NCBI RefSeq assembly: GCF_002929535.1
Contig: NZ_PJJO01000042.1
Span: forward strand, 1-43,150
DNA length: 43,150 bases
Direction: 5' to 3'
Origin: Cryobacterium sp. Y11
Lineage (GTDB): Bacteria > Actinomycetota > Actinomycetes > Actinomycetales > Microbacteriaceae
Shown: positions 8,147 through 16,667 of the stretch, piece after piece
Layout of the letters: every line of letters starts with the position of its first letter
Numbering within the stretch: position 1 is the stretch's first letter
Notes under the pieces: model-generated
Database searches by the model: none
Seen by the model: the letters and a program-made list of their open reading frames with translations, nothing else
What the model was told of the DNA's origin: nothing
Translations under genes and position numbers: made by a program

Positions 8147-8713
8147 CTACTCAGTGCCCGCATACAAATAAGCGTCATAGCCGCCGGTCTCCGGCAGAGC
8201 AGGAAGCGCCGAAATCGGCGACACAGTAATGGACCAATCACCCGCACCGGCCTCAACACCTATCCAGCCCGCTGGGCCAGCGGCGGGGTCCAAACCATAG
8301 GCCACACTGGCGGAATCGCCCGGGTAATCCGCTGTTCCGGCCTCATGGAAGGTGGCGTCCTCCCCATAAACCTGCGAATAGGAGTCCTCCTTGACCCAGT
8401 GGCCAGGTGCCAGGTGCCAGGTGCCAGGTGCCAGGTGCCAGGTGCCAGGTGCCCACGTTATTGTGTTGAAGCCAGATTTAGCGTCGTCGGGAAAGATAAT
8501 TTCACCAGCGCTGCTACCCGTGACGGTAAAGGCCTCGAATGTCTCGTCCGCCCACGCCTGAGCAAATTCCTGCGCAGCGGGTTTATTCGTCTGGGTGGGG
8601 GGCGAAGAGGCCGACGCTGATGATTCAGGCGCGACGGGTTGCTGTGCTTGGCAACCTGACAAAACAACAGCCGTTACGATCGCTGCGGCCAATACAAATG
8701 TCACACGTTTCAT
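8147..8713 (-). CDS. Secreted lipoprotein with in-gene 7-bp repeat
   Basis: 188 residues from the ATG at 8713 (AAGGGG 7 nt upstream); a frame 12 codons longer has no ribosome site. Signal peptide MKRVTFVLAAAIVTAVVLSGC ends in a lipobox (LSGC), then a Ser/Pro/Gln-rich linker of about 25 residues and an acidic, tryptophan-rich domain of unknown family. The middle carries a heptad WHLAPGT repeated almost three times, produced by seven copies of a 7-bp DNA repeat. Gain or loss of one repeat shifts the frame, so expression may switch on and off. It is convergent with the plus-strand protein tail at 7965-8171 and divergent from the debranching-enzyme fragment. Confidence 0.75.
   Translation of the reverse strand: MKRVTFVLAAAIVTAVVLSGCQAQQPVAPESSASASSPPTQTNKPAAQEFAQAWADETFEAFTVTGSSAGEIIFPDDAKSGFNTITWAPGTWHLAPGTWHLAPGHWVKEDSYSQVYGEDATFHEAGTADYPGDSASVAYGLDPAAGPAGWIGVEAGAGDWSITVSPISALPALPETGGYDAYLYAGTE
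8403..8451. repeat. Seven perfect copies of a 7-bp tandem repeat
   Basis: Unit CCAGGTG repeated seven times without error inside the lipoprotein gene. The unit length is not a multiple of three, so slippage changes the reading frame. Confidence 0.95.
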
Positions 8714-8766
8714 AAAATCCCCTTGGTGTCTATCGTCTTCACCGCTCATTCTGGATCGTCTCCCCG

Positions 8767-9339
8767 CAGGGCCGCTACCCGGCTGTGGCCCTAGACGCGT
8801 TCAAACGCCCGGTCGACACCGTCACCAGCAACATCGGCCACCTCCTCGGCACCGGCCTGCTCTCCGCCGAAGAATCCGCCCTCGTCGCTGCCCGTCTGGT
8901 CTCTCCCGAACTCAATTCCGGCTACGGCCTGCGCACCATGTCCACCGACTCGGCCGGGTACTGGCCGGTGAGCTACCACGGCGGCTCGGTTTGGACCCAC
9001 GACACCGCGATTGCCATCGCCGGACTCGGCCGCGCCGGCTTCGGCGCCGAAGCCGGCGTCTTGATCACCGGTCTACTCGCAGCGGCCGAATCATTCGATT
9101 ACCGGATGCCCGAACTCCACTCCGGCGACGCCTCTACCGCCGTCACCGCTGCAGGTTCCTACCCCGCCGCCTGCCGGCCGCAGGCCTGGTCCGCGGCGGC
9201 CGCAGTGTCCGTGCTCAGCACCCTGCTCGGCCTCAAACCGGACCCGGTAACGGGCGAGATAACTTCCACTCCCATCAGCCCCGCCATCGTCGGAAACGTC
9301 ACGCTGAATGGCCTAGCCGCCACTCTCCGAGTCGGCTGA
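8767..9339 (+). pseudogene. Glycogen debranching enzyme, C-terminal fragment
   Basis: The frame QGRYPAVALDAFKRPVDTVTSNIGHLLGTGLLS, followed by GYGLRTMSTDSAGYWPVSYHGGSVWTHDTAIA and the final RPQAWSAAA, matches the C-terminal (alpha/alpha)6 barrel of bacterial amylo-alpha-1,6-glucosidases. The N-terminal three quarters are missing: upstream DNA belongs to the oppositely oriented lipoprotein gene. A GTG at 8785 could start a 184-residue product, but it would lack the complete active site. A good terminator follows at 9401. Confidence 0.85.
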
Positions 9340-9400
9340 GGTCCGCCCCCGCTCACACCGTCAGCGGGTCAGCCGACGACAGCGACCCTGTCAATATCCT

Positions 9401-9438
9401 GAAAAAGCCCCACCGGAATCTTTCGATGGGGCTTTTTC
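9401..9438 (+). terminator. Rho-independent terminator
   Basis: GAAAAAGCCCCA, 14-base loop, TGGGGCTTTTTC. Symmetric A and T tracts make it usable from both sides. Confidence 0.9.
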
Positions 9439-9693
9439 ACACCCCAAATCATCACCGGATACGACCCGGTCATCGTCAAAAACGCAACGGGCGACAAGTC
9501 ATGATTTCGCTATCGAGATCCGCCGCAACTTCCGCTACCGAGGCGGGAGCCATGCGCCGCCAATGGCTCGAATCAGCAGTGCAGGCGTGCTCACTTTGGC
9601 GGCCTTGGCACAAAATTTCCAGCGCCAAATGGCGCTTCGAACTAAGTTCACGAGGGACGTGACCGACCCCCACCTCCTTGTATCGCAGGGGAT
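9439..9693. other. Intergenic, small palindrome only
   Basis: Contains AGCGCCA-AA-TGGCGCT near 9630. No credible gene. Confidence 0.4.
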
Positions 9694-9972
9694 ATGAGGT
9701 ACTTAGGTTCCAAGACGCGTTACGGTCGCGAAGCCGCGGCCGCGGTTGCGGATGCGGATGCGCATGATGTCTACGACTATGCGGCGCGTCCTCGGTCGCG
9801 GAGCTGCGATTTTACGAAGATAGTCTTCATGGAAGGCTTGGATCTGGTGGAGGCTGCCACCGAAGTCGCTGCCATGCTCCGCACAGACGAACTCGTACCT
9901 CTTGACCCAACCCTGACACGAAGGAGGCCGCCGCCCCAGCAGTCGTACACCGCAGGTGCATGCATCAACTAA
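9694..9972 (+). CDS. Possible hypothetical protein, doubtful
   Basis: A 92-codon frame whose middle (IVFMEGLDLVEAATEVAAMLRTDELVPLD) looks protein-like, while both ends are arginine/proline-rich or repetitive. The opposite strand is also open. No recognisable family or ribosome site; it could be a fragment. Confidence 0.25.
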   Translation: MRYLGSKTRYGREAAAAVADADAHDVYDYAARPRSRSCDFTKIVFMEGLDLVEAATEVAAMLRTDELVPLDPTLTRRRPPPQQSYTAGACIN

Positions 9973-9996
9973 CACCACGACAATCCGAGGAAAATC

Positions 9997-10650
9997 ATGA
10001 AGAAAATTTCTGCACTCTGCTCCGGAATAGCCGTCATTTTCTTCTTGACTGGCTGCGCTGGCCAGGTGAGCGGTGAGGCAGCGTCTTCAACCCCGTCGCC
10101 CACTAGTACCGGTCATCCTTCGGCTTCCGCTTCGCCCGTAGCGCCTGATCCGGGGCAGTCCGAGCCCACCGGCGAAGCATCGGTCCCCGCAATCAATGCG
10201 GATGTGAATCCGATGCCCGCCGGAGCCGCTGAGTGCGACGGAGACAACCTGGATATTTCTATCGCCGCACAGCCCATGGCCAGCGGAGCCGGTTCGTTCT
10301 TCTCCGAGATCACATTTACTAACACCAGCAGCGACGCCTGTTGGATCGAGGGACCGCCTTCCATCTTCAACCTTGCGGACAGCGCCACGGGGGCGATCGT
10401 CGGGAAGCGCGCGGCAGACAGCGGCATGCCAGCGGTGGTGCAGCTCGCTCCTGGGGCGTCTGCTTACAGCACCATCCATTTCAGCAATGCCGGAGCGTAC
10501 GACTGTGACACCGCCGTCGCCGATGTGGCCCACGTGAGTCCACCCAACTGGGACTCGTCACGGACCATAACGCTGGAAAGTCCCGTCATCGTATGCAACA
10601 CACCCGCTACCTACATGGTGTCGTGGATCAGCGCGACCAGTCTCTTCTGA
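9997..10650 (+). CDS. DUF4232-like lipoprotein
   Basis: 217 residues. The signal peptide MKKISALCSGIAVIFFLTGC ends in lipobox LTGC, followed by a Ser/Pro/Ala-rich linker to about residue 65. The rest has the layout of the actinobacterial DUF4232 domain: AECDGDNLDISI, then GAGSFFSEITFTNTSSDACWIEGPPSIF, an LAPGASAYSTIHF strand, and late cysteines (YDCDTA, IVCNTP) that can form disulfides outside the membrane. GAGGA lies 7 nt before the ATG. The domain's ligand is unknown. It is a lone gene between debris and the IS982 remnant. Confidence 0.8.
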   Translation: MKKISALCSGIAVIFFLTGCAGQVSGEAASSTPSPTSTGHPSASASPVAPDPGQSEPTGEASVPAINADVNPMPAGAAECDGDNLDISIAAQPMASGAGSFFSEITFTNTSSDACWIEGPPSIFNLADSATGAIVGKRAADSGMPAVVQLAPGASAYSTIHFSNAGAYDCDTAVADVAHVSPPNWDSSRTITLESPVIVCNTPATYMVSWISATSLF

Positions 10651-10988
10651 TCTCAAGGCATGGGCAGCGACTGATTACACCTGCCGCGAAGGAGTAGACA
10701 ACCGGGTTCTATGCCAAGTATCGGTCACCTGCTTGTCAGAGCGGAACCAACGAAACAAGACTTTAGCTAGGCGGGCCAAGCCGGTGGAGAGCACTGGGTG
10801 CATCACAACCCGAGGGATACAAGACGTCTCACGTTAATGTTTTGGCTCTCTCCGCGTTCGCAGGATGTGACTTGTAGCGCTAGATGAGTGAGTCCTAATC
10901 GGTTGGTAGCGCGCCAACTGCTCAGTCCGATCGGACTTTCCCCGCGTGGGCGCTGTTAATCGAAGGCGGAGGGTGTTAAACCCAGTGT
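10651..10988. other. Intergenic, no supported gene
   Basis: About 340 bp leading into the IS982 remnant. The last 60-70 bp probably include the element's left end, but without the right end the inverted repeat cannot be defined. Confidence 0.4.
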
Positions 10989-11536
10989 GTGAAGACAGAC
11001 CTCAACACCCTCCTGACCACACTTTACGTCCATCTAGACGATCGGATCATCCCTGCGTTGGGGTTTTCCAGACGCGGTCGGCCGGGCAGACCACCGGCCC
11101 TGACCGACATTGAGCTGCTCTGCCTCGTGGTCGCGCAGCACCTGGTCGGCATCGCGTCGGACCGTAAATGGATCCGCTACGCGAACAAGCACCTCAGAAG
11201 CATGTTTCCGAACCTGCCCCAACAATCCGGGTGGGGTAAACGCGTTCGCCAAGCCACCGGGCTGCTCTCTGCGGTGATCACCGAACTCGCCCGGGATACC
11301 CCGTCCTGGGGCGAGATCACCCGACTGATCGATTCCACCCCGGTGCCCTGCGGCAAGTCTCGGGAGACCGTGAAACGCTCCAACCTGGCCGGGCACGCCG
11401 GCTACGGCTACTGCGCGTCCCACTCCCGCTACTTCTGGGGATTCCGCCTCTACCTGATCTGCACTCCCGACGGAATGCCGGTCGTCTGAGGCCTCGCCAA
11501 CCCCAAGATCGGCGAACGTGAAGCCGCCGAAAGATT
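10989..11536 (+). pseudogene. IS982-family transposase, broken and truncated
   Basis: The frame starts LNTLLTTLYVHLDDRIIP and continues through GRPGRPPALTDIELLCLVVAQ, IDSTPVPCGKS and GYGYCASHSRYFWGFRLYLI, as in IS982-type DDE transposases. A TGA at 11487-11489 interrupts it where homologues usually continue (MPVV-x-GLANPKIGERE); the same frame remains open beyond the TGA for about 16 codons. The rest of the transposase is missing because the photolyase gene begins at 11558. The element therefore cannot move by itself. Confidence 0.85.
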
Positions 11537-11557
11537 CTCGCCAGTAGACTCGGCGAC

Positions 11558-13021
11558 ATGACGCCGCCGCGCTTTCTCTTCGCCGATCAGCTCGGTCCGC
11601 ACTACGACGATGGCGGAGCCATCGTGCTCGTGGAGGCCGCCGCGGTGCTGGGCCGCCGCAGCTACCACCGGGCCAAGGCCCACCTCATTCTCAGCGCCCT
11701 GCGCCACCGCGCCCGGGAGCTCGGCGACCGCGTCGAATACCTGCGGGCCGAGCACTACCGCGACGTTCTCACGGGCCGTGAGCTCGAGGTCATCAACCCC
11801 ACCTCGTGGGGCGCACGGGCGCTGGTCACCGAACTGGGCGCATCCGTCCTGCCCAGCCGCGGCTTCGTCACCAGCGAGGAGGACTTCGCCCGCTGGGCCG
11901 ACGGCCGACCCGCTTCCCGACTCGTGATGGAACAGTTCTACCGCAGCGTGCGCACGACCACCGGGGTGCTCATGCGCGGCCCCGACCCCGAAGGCGGCAA
12001 GTTCAACTTCGACCACGACAACCGCCTGCCCCCGCCGAAAGCCGCGACCAGCCTGGGCCTGCCCGACCCGTGGGCTCCCGTCGAAGACGACATCGACGCC
12101 CAAGTGCGCCTCGACCTGGACCGGCTCGTGGCCGAGGGGCGGGTGCACCTGATCGGCTCCGACGGCCCGCGCCGTTTCGCCGCCACCCGGGCGGAAGCCC
12201 TGGCCGCCCTGCAGGATTTCATCGACACCCGCCTGTCCGATTTCGGGCCCTTCGAAGACGCCTCGCTGCAGGGCGACACCACCATGGCGCACTCGCGGCT
12301 GAGCGTTCCGATGAACCTGGGACTGCTGCATCCGCGGGAAGTCGTCGACGCGGTCGTGGCGGCCTACCAGGCCGGCGGTGTGCCACTGGCAAGTGCCGAA
12401 GCGGTGGTGCGCCAGATCATGGGCTGGCGGGACTGGGTCTGGCACCTGTACTGGCACCTCGGCGAGGACTACGTCGCCGACAGCAACTTTCTCGACGCCC
12501 ACACGCCGCTGCCGCGCCCGTTCCTCGAGCTGGACGGCAGCACGGTCGAGGCCAAGTGCCTCAGTCACGTCCTCGACGAGGTCGGCCGCACCGGCTGGAC
12601 ACACCACATCCCCCGCCTGATGATTCTGGGGAACTGGTCCCTCCAGCAGGGTTACGAACCGGCGGCCCTCTCAAACTGGTTCATCAACGCTTTCGTGGAC
12701 GGCACCCCCTGGGTGATGCCGGCCAACGTCGTGGGAATGTCCCAACACGCTGACGGCGGAATCGTGGCGACCAAACCGTACGCCTCGGGCGGCGCATACA
12801 TCTCCAAGATGACGGACTTCTGCGGCAGCTGCCGCTTCAACCCGAAGGTGCGACTGGGACCGGATGCCTGCCCCTTCACCGCCGGATACTGGGCGTTCCT
12901 TGACCGGGTGGAACCGCGCATCCGAGGCAACCACCGCATGAGTCAGCCGCTCGCCGGCCTGCGCCGACTCGTCGACCGTGACGCGGTGGTCGCCCAGGAG
13001 CGCGAACGCACCGCCTGGTAA
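11558..13021 (+). CDS. Fe-S bacterial cryptochrome/(6-4) photolyase-related protein
   Basis: 487 residues, the usual size of the FeS-BCP/PhrB group. The N-terminal Rossmann domain begins PRFLFADQLGPHYDD. The C-terminal FAD-binding helical domain contains GWRDWVWHLYW, THHIPRLMILGNWSLQ and NVVGMSQHADGG. Four cysteines match the [4Fe-4S] ligands: one in VEAKCLSH, two in FCGSCRFNP and one in ACPF. The family repairs (6-4) photoproducts or acts as a blue-light sensor, with FAD and a lumazine-type antenna; RibA-derived lumazine would fit. The ATG lies 22 bp after the IS982 remnant and has no clear ribosome site, so the native promoter may have been replaced. The last codons are part of a 15-bp tandem repeat. 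Confidence 0.93.
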   Translation: MTPPRFLFADQLGPHYDDGGAIVLVEAAAVLGRRSYHRAKAHLILSALRHRARELGDRVEYLRAEHYRDVLTGRELEVINPTSWGARALVTELGASVLPSRGFVTSEEDFARWADGRPASRLVMEQFYRSVRTTTGVLMRGPDPEGGKFNFDHDNRLPPPKAATSLGLPDPWAPVEDDIDAQVRLDLDRLVAEGRVHLIGSDGPRRFAATRAEALAALQDFIDTRLSDFGPFEDASLQGDTTMAHSRLSVPMNLGLLHPREVVDAVVAAYQAGGVPLASAEAVVRQIMGWRDWVWHLYWHLGEDYVADSNFLDAHTPLPRPFLELDGSTVEAKCLSHVLDEVGRTGWTHHIPRLMILGNWSLQQGYEPAALSNWFINAFVDGTPWVMPANVVGMSQHADGGIVATKPYASGGAYISKMTDFCGSCRFNPKVRLGPDACPFTAGYWAFLDRVEPRIRGNHRMSQPLAGLRRLVDRDAVVAQERERTAW

Positions 13022-13049
13022 CGCACCGCCTGGTAACGCACCGCCTGGC
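13005..13049. repeat. Three copies of a 15-bp tandem repeat across a stop codon
   Basis: Unit AACGCACCGCCTGGT at 13005 and 13020, with a third copy at 13035 differing in its last base. The photolyase stop TAA spans the junction of the first two copies, so duplication extended the 3' end and left further TAA codons. Confidence 0.9.
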
Positions 13050-13080
13050 GCTCAGTCGGGTACTGCTCAGGCTCGTCTGG

Positions 13081-13110
13081 CTCAAGCTCAAGCTCAAGCT
13101 CAGGCTCAGG
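13081..13110. repeat. Hexanucleotide repeat CTCAAG/CTCAGG
   Basis: Three CTCAAG units followed by two CTCAGG units in the gap between the convergent photolyase and SDR genes. The SDR stop codon lies in the last unit. Confidence 0.85.
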
Positions 13111-13813
13111 CGGCGGGGTCGGTGAACGCCGAGCCGGGCAAGTCGCGCTCGTTGCCCTCGATCGCGGCCACGATGCGGCGCGCCACGAAAGCCGGGTCGA
13201 GGCCGCCGGCCAGCTTCGGGGCTGCCCCGGCAATGGGGCGGGTGGCCAGGCCGGTGTCGGTGTGGCCGGGGCGGGCGTCGAGCATCCGGATGCCACTGCG
13301 TCGCAGTTCCCGAGCACTGGCCTTGCTCCACGCGGCGAGGGCGGCCTTCGAGGCGGAGTACGCGGCCATGCCGGCCGTTGGTGCTTCGCTCGCGACCCCG
13401 CTCAGGGTTAGTACGAACGGTTCGCGGCCGGCGGCGCCCGAAGCAGCCAGTGCCTCATTCGCGGCCGCGAGCAATCGCATCGGAGCGACAGCATTCACGG
13501 CGAAGAGCGTGTCGAGGGTCTCATCGGCCACCTCGGATGCCGTGCCGAACGCGACCAGACCGGCAGCGTTCACGATGCCGTCGAGGCCGCCGTGCGCCGT
13601 GACAGCCGCGGATACGAGCTGGTTCGGGGCGTCCGCCTGGGTGAGGTCGACCGCGACCACCGTGCCGGGAATGTTCAGCGCGGCGAGCTTGTCTGCGTCA
13701 CGACCGCTGAGGGTGAGGCGGGCTCCCGCTGCGGCCAACAGCCGGGCAATCTCGGCACCGAGCACTCCGGAGGCACCCACGATCAGAACAGAAGATCCAG
13801 ATAAAGTCGTCAT
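13106..13813 (-). CDS. Short-chain dehydrogenase/reductase (SDR)
   Basis: 235 residues of the classical SDR fold. The nucleotide-binding GASGVLG is at 13-19, the NAAG motif near 83-86, a serine in the LTLSGVAS strand, and the catalytic YSASK near 152-156; RPGHTDTGLA follows as the usual PG-x-x-x-T segment. Substrate unknown. It ends in the hexamer repeat and is convergent with the photolyase. The left end of the ISL3 element lies 42 bp upstream of its ATG, so its original promoter may have been displaced. Confidence 0.9.
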   Translation of the reverse strand: MTTLSGSSVLIVGASGVLGAEIARLLAAAGARLTLSGRDADKLAALNIPGTVVAVDLTQADAPNQLVSAAVTAHGGLDGIVNAAGLVAFGTASEVADETLDTLFAVNAVAPMRLLAAANEALAASGAAGREPFVLTLSGVASEAPTAGMAAYSASKAALAAWSKASARELRRSGIRMLDARPGHTDTGLATRPIAGAAPKLAGGLDPAFVARRIVAAIEGNERDLPGSAFTDPAA

Positions 13814-13854
13814 GTGTCACGGTATCCCATATGGGGACGTGACCGGCAAAAAAC

Positions 13855-15268
13855 GGGCTCTCCTGACGTAACCGTGGGTGGTTTCCGAGCGCCTTAACGA
13901 GTGCACGCCGCTCTCCGTCTAGGTTTCTAACTGACAAAGGTAAGAAACTTAGGGACGAGAAAACGGCGTGCAAAACTCAAAACTATGGCGAACTCTGCTC
14001 GGAGTCGACAAGACCATCGTCGAAGCGGTCGATCTCGACGTGAAGTCGGGCATTTTGGTCGCGTCGGTTCGTCCAACGGCATCGATGCGAAACCGCTGCG
14101 GGTTCTGCCGGAAGCGCTGCCCCCGCTACGACGCTGGTGACGGTCGCCGCCGCTGGCGGTCTCTGGATGCGGGCTCGGTGCAAATCCAGTTGGAAGCCGC
14201 GGCGCCGCGGGTAAGTTGTGGGGTTCACGGCGTCACCGTCGCCGCCGTCCCGTGGGCTCGGCATCAAAGCGGACACACGCTGTTCTTCGACGACCAGGTC
14301 GCGTGGCTGGCCACGCAAACGTCCAAGACCGCCATCACCGTGCTGATGCGCATCGCGTGGCGCACCGTCGGGGCGATCATTACCCGGGTCTGGGCCGATA
14401 CTGAGAAGCAGTTCGACCAGTTCGCCGGCCTCACCCGGATCGGGATCGACGAGATCAGTTACAAGCGTGGCCACAAGTATTTGACCTGCGTTATTGACCA
14501 CGATTCCGGCCGTCTCGTCTGAGCGGCGCCGGGCCAGGACAAGGCCACCCTCTCGACGTTCTTTGACGCGTTAGGGCCGGAGCGTTCGGCGCTGATCACG
14601 CATGTTTCTGCGGACGGCGCGGCCTGGATCGCCAGTGTAGTCGCCGCCAAAGCGCCCAACGCCGTTCGGTGCGCTGATCCGTTTCATGTCGTGAAATGGG
14701 CTACCGAAGCCCTCGACGACGTTCGCCGAACCGCGTGGAACGATGCCCGCACAGCGGCCCGCCACAACGACGCCCGACGCACCCGCGGCCGGCCTGCCGC
14801 CGATGATCCGGCCCGACCGGATAGTGCTCGAGCTGCCGGCATCAAGAACTGCCGTTACGTGCTGTGGAAAACCCGGAAAACCTGACCGAGAAGCAACAAG
14901 CCAAGCTCGCCTGGATCGTGCAGACCGACCCGCGGCTGGCCCGCGCTTACTACCTGAAGGAAGGCCTCCGCGTGATCTTCAAACTCCCTGTCGATGAGGC
15001 GACCGAAGCTCTCGACAAATGGGTCGGCTGGGCTCGCCGTTGCCGCATCCCCTCCTTCGTGAAACTGCAGAAGAGCATCGTCAAGCACCGCACCGCGATC
15101 CTGGCGTCCATCGAACATGGTCTCTCCAAGGGCCGGGTCGAATCCATGAACACCAAGATCCGCCTCATGACCCGTATCGCGTTCGGCTTCACATCACCCG
15201 ACGCGCTCATCGCCCTCGCCATGCTCAGCCTCGGCGGGCACAAACCCGTACTTCCGGGCCGAATTTAA
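13855..15268 (+). mobile_element. ISL3-family element, right end lost
   Basis: The left end begins GGGCTCTCCTGACGTAACCG, a typical ISL3 terminal repeat. No matching repeat occurs after the transposase; the IS256 terminal repeat begins directly behind its stop codon at 15270. The element has therefore lost its right end. Confidence 0.8.
13968..15268 (+). pseudogene. ISL3 transposase with TGA and frameshift
   Basis: Reconstructed product of about 433 residues: N-terminal zinc finger (CGFCRKRCPRY, with a later CGVHG), then the DDE domain including IGIDEISYKRGHKYLTCVIDHDSGRLV, HVSADGAAW and ADPFHVVKWA, and the C-terminal GLSKGRVESMNTKIRLMTR. TGA at 14521-14523 replaces the tryptophan of the conserved RLVWAAPG, and the frame continues unbroken behind it. 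A single-base loss in the A run near 14870 (LWK|NPENLTEKQ) shifts the frame. Both lesions must be bypassed for activity. Confidence 0.9.
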
Positions 15269-15269
15269 C

Positions 15270-16659
15270 GGGACTGTCTCTTAAACGGTGTTTCCGGCCT
15301 GACGCGCTGGACGTGGGTCTGGCGGGAAAGGTGCCGTGATGACGACACTTGATGCTGTGACGAAGAAGACGAAAAATGAGCCCACCCGTGAGGCGTTGGC
15401 GGCGAAGGAATGGGTGCGCCTGGCCAAGGAGCAGGGCCTGGCTCTGGACGGTCCTGATGGTCTGCTGGGCCAGTTCACGAAAACGTTCCTGGAGACGGCG
15501 CTGAACGAGGAAATGACCGATCACCTCGGTCATGAAAAGAACCGTGCCCCGGACGAGCGCGACGACTCGAACGTGCGCAACGGGACCCGGCCCAAAACAG
15601 TGATCAGTCCCACGACAGGGCCGGTGACCATCCAGGTGCCCCGTGACCGAGACGCCACGTTCACTCCGGTGATCGTGCCCAAACGACAACGCCGCCTGAC
15701 CGGGGCCGATGAAATCGTGCTTTCGTTGTATGCCCGCGGACTGACGACCGGGGAGATCAGCGCACACTTCAATCAGATCTATGGTGCGCAGGTCTCGAAA
15801 GAGACGATCTCTCGCATCACGGACAAGGTGATCGAGGAGATGCAAACGTGGCAGTCCCGCCCCTTGAACGGCGTCTACGCGGCGATCTTCATCGACGCGA
15901 TCGTCGTGAAGATTCGGGACGGGCAGGTCGCCAACCGGCCCATCTACGCGGCCATCGGCGTGACCCTGGACGGCGATAAAGATATTCTCGGGTTGTGGGC
16001 CGGCACCGGCGGTGAGGGCGCTAAATTCTGGATGTCTGTCCTGACCGACATCAAGAACCGTGGTGTCACCGACACGTTCTTCCTGGTCTGTGACGGGTTG
16101 AAAGGGCTCCCGGAAGTTGTCGGGAACGTGTGGCCGTTGACACGGTGCAGACGTGCATCATTCACCTCATTCGGAACACGTTCAAGCTGTCCTCGAAGAA
16201 GGATTGGGATGCGATGAAACGAGCGGTGAAACCGATCTACACCGCTCCGACCGTCGGCGCCGCGCGGGCAGCGTTGGATGATCTGACCGAGATCTGGGGG
16301 AAGAAATACGGTGCGATCATCCGGTTATGGGAGTCGGCAGGGGAAGAGTTCACCCCGTTCTTGTCCTACGACCCCGAGATCCGCCAAGTGATCTGCTCCA
16401 CCAATGCGATCGAGTCGCTCAACGCCCGGTACCGGCGGGCGGTGCGTGCTCGAGGGCATTTCCCCACCGAGCAAGCAGCTCTAAAATGCTTGTATCTGGT
16501 CACTCGAAGTCTCGACCCCACCGGCGAGGGCCGAGCTCGTTGGACGATGCGCTGGAAACCAGCTCTCAACGCCTTCGCCATCACCTTCCACGACCGCTGG
16601 CCGAACGCAGAATCCTACTAATGAAAAACGCCGGAAACACCGTTAACGAGACACACCCC
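15270..16659 (+). mobile_element. IS256-family element with terminal inverted repeats
   Basis: The left end (15270 onward, GGGACTGTCTCTTAAACGG then TGTTTCCGGC) is mirrored at 16630-16659, where the last 18 bases, ACGGTGTTTCCGGC included, agree best. The element abuts the ISL3 gene on the left and ends 8 bp before the heliorhodopsin stop codon on the right. I see no convincing target duplication. Confidence 0.88.
15339..16621 (+). pseudogene. IS256 transposase with one frameshift
   Basis: The first frame runs from EALAAKEWVRLAKEQG through FIDAIVVKIRDGQ to GLPEVVGNVWPLT; the second continues with VQTCIIHLIRNTF and STNAIESLNARYRRAV to the end. One base is missing near 16139, where TTGACACGG should read through as a Leu-Thr-Thr-type sequence. 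All DDE regions are otherwise present, so this is a recent or apparent lesion. GTG at 15336 or ATG at 15339 can start it. Confidence 0.88.
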
Positions 16660-16667
16660 GGCCCGGC

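Noticed and set aside
8403..8451. CRISPR-like array
   Set aside because: The units are 7 bp and directly adjacent, with no spacers; the same holds for the arrays at 13005, 13081 and 22495.
9703..9978. Minus-strand 91-codon frame
   Set aside because: Arginine-rich shadow opposite another weak frame; no ribosome site.
11450..12607. 385-codon minus-strand frame
   Set aside because: Antisense shadow of the photolyase, whose motifs and cysteines are clear on the plus strand.
11487..14523. UGA read as tryptophan throughout the genome
   Set aside because: Many intact genes in the window end in TGA, for example the alcohol dehydrogenase and terC, so the standard code applies.
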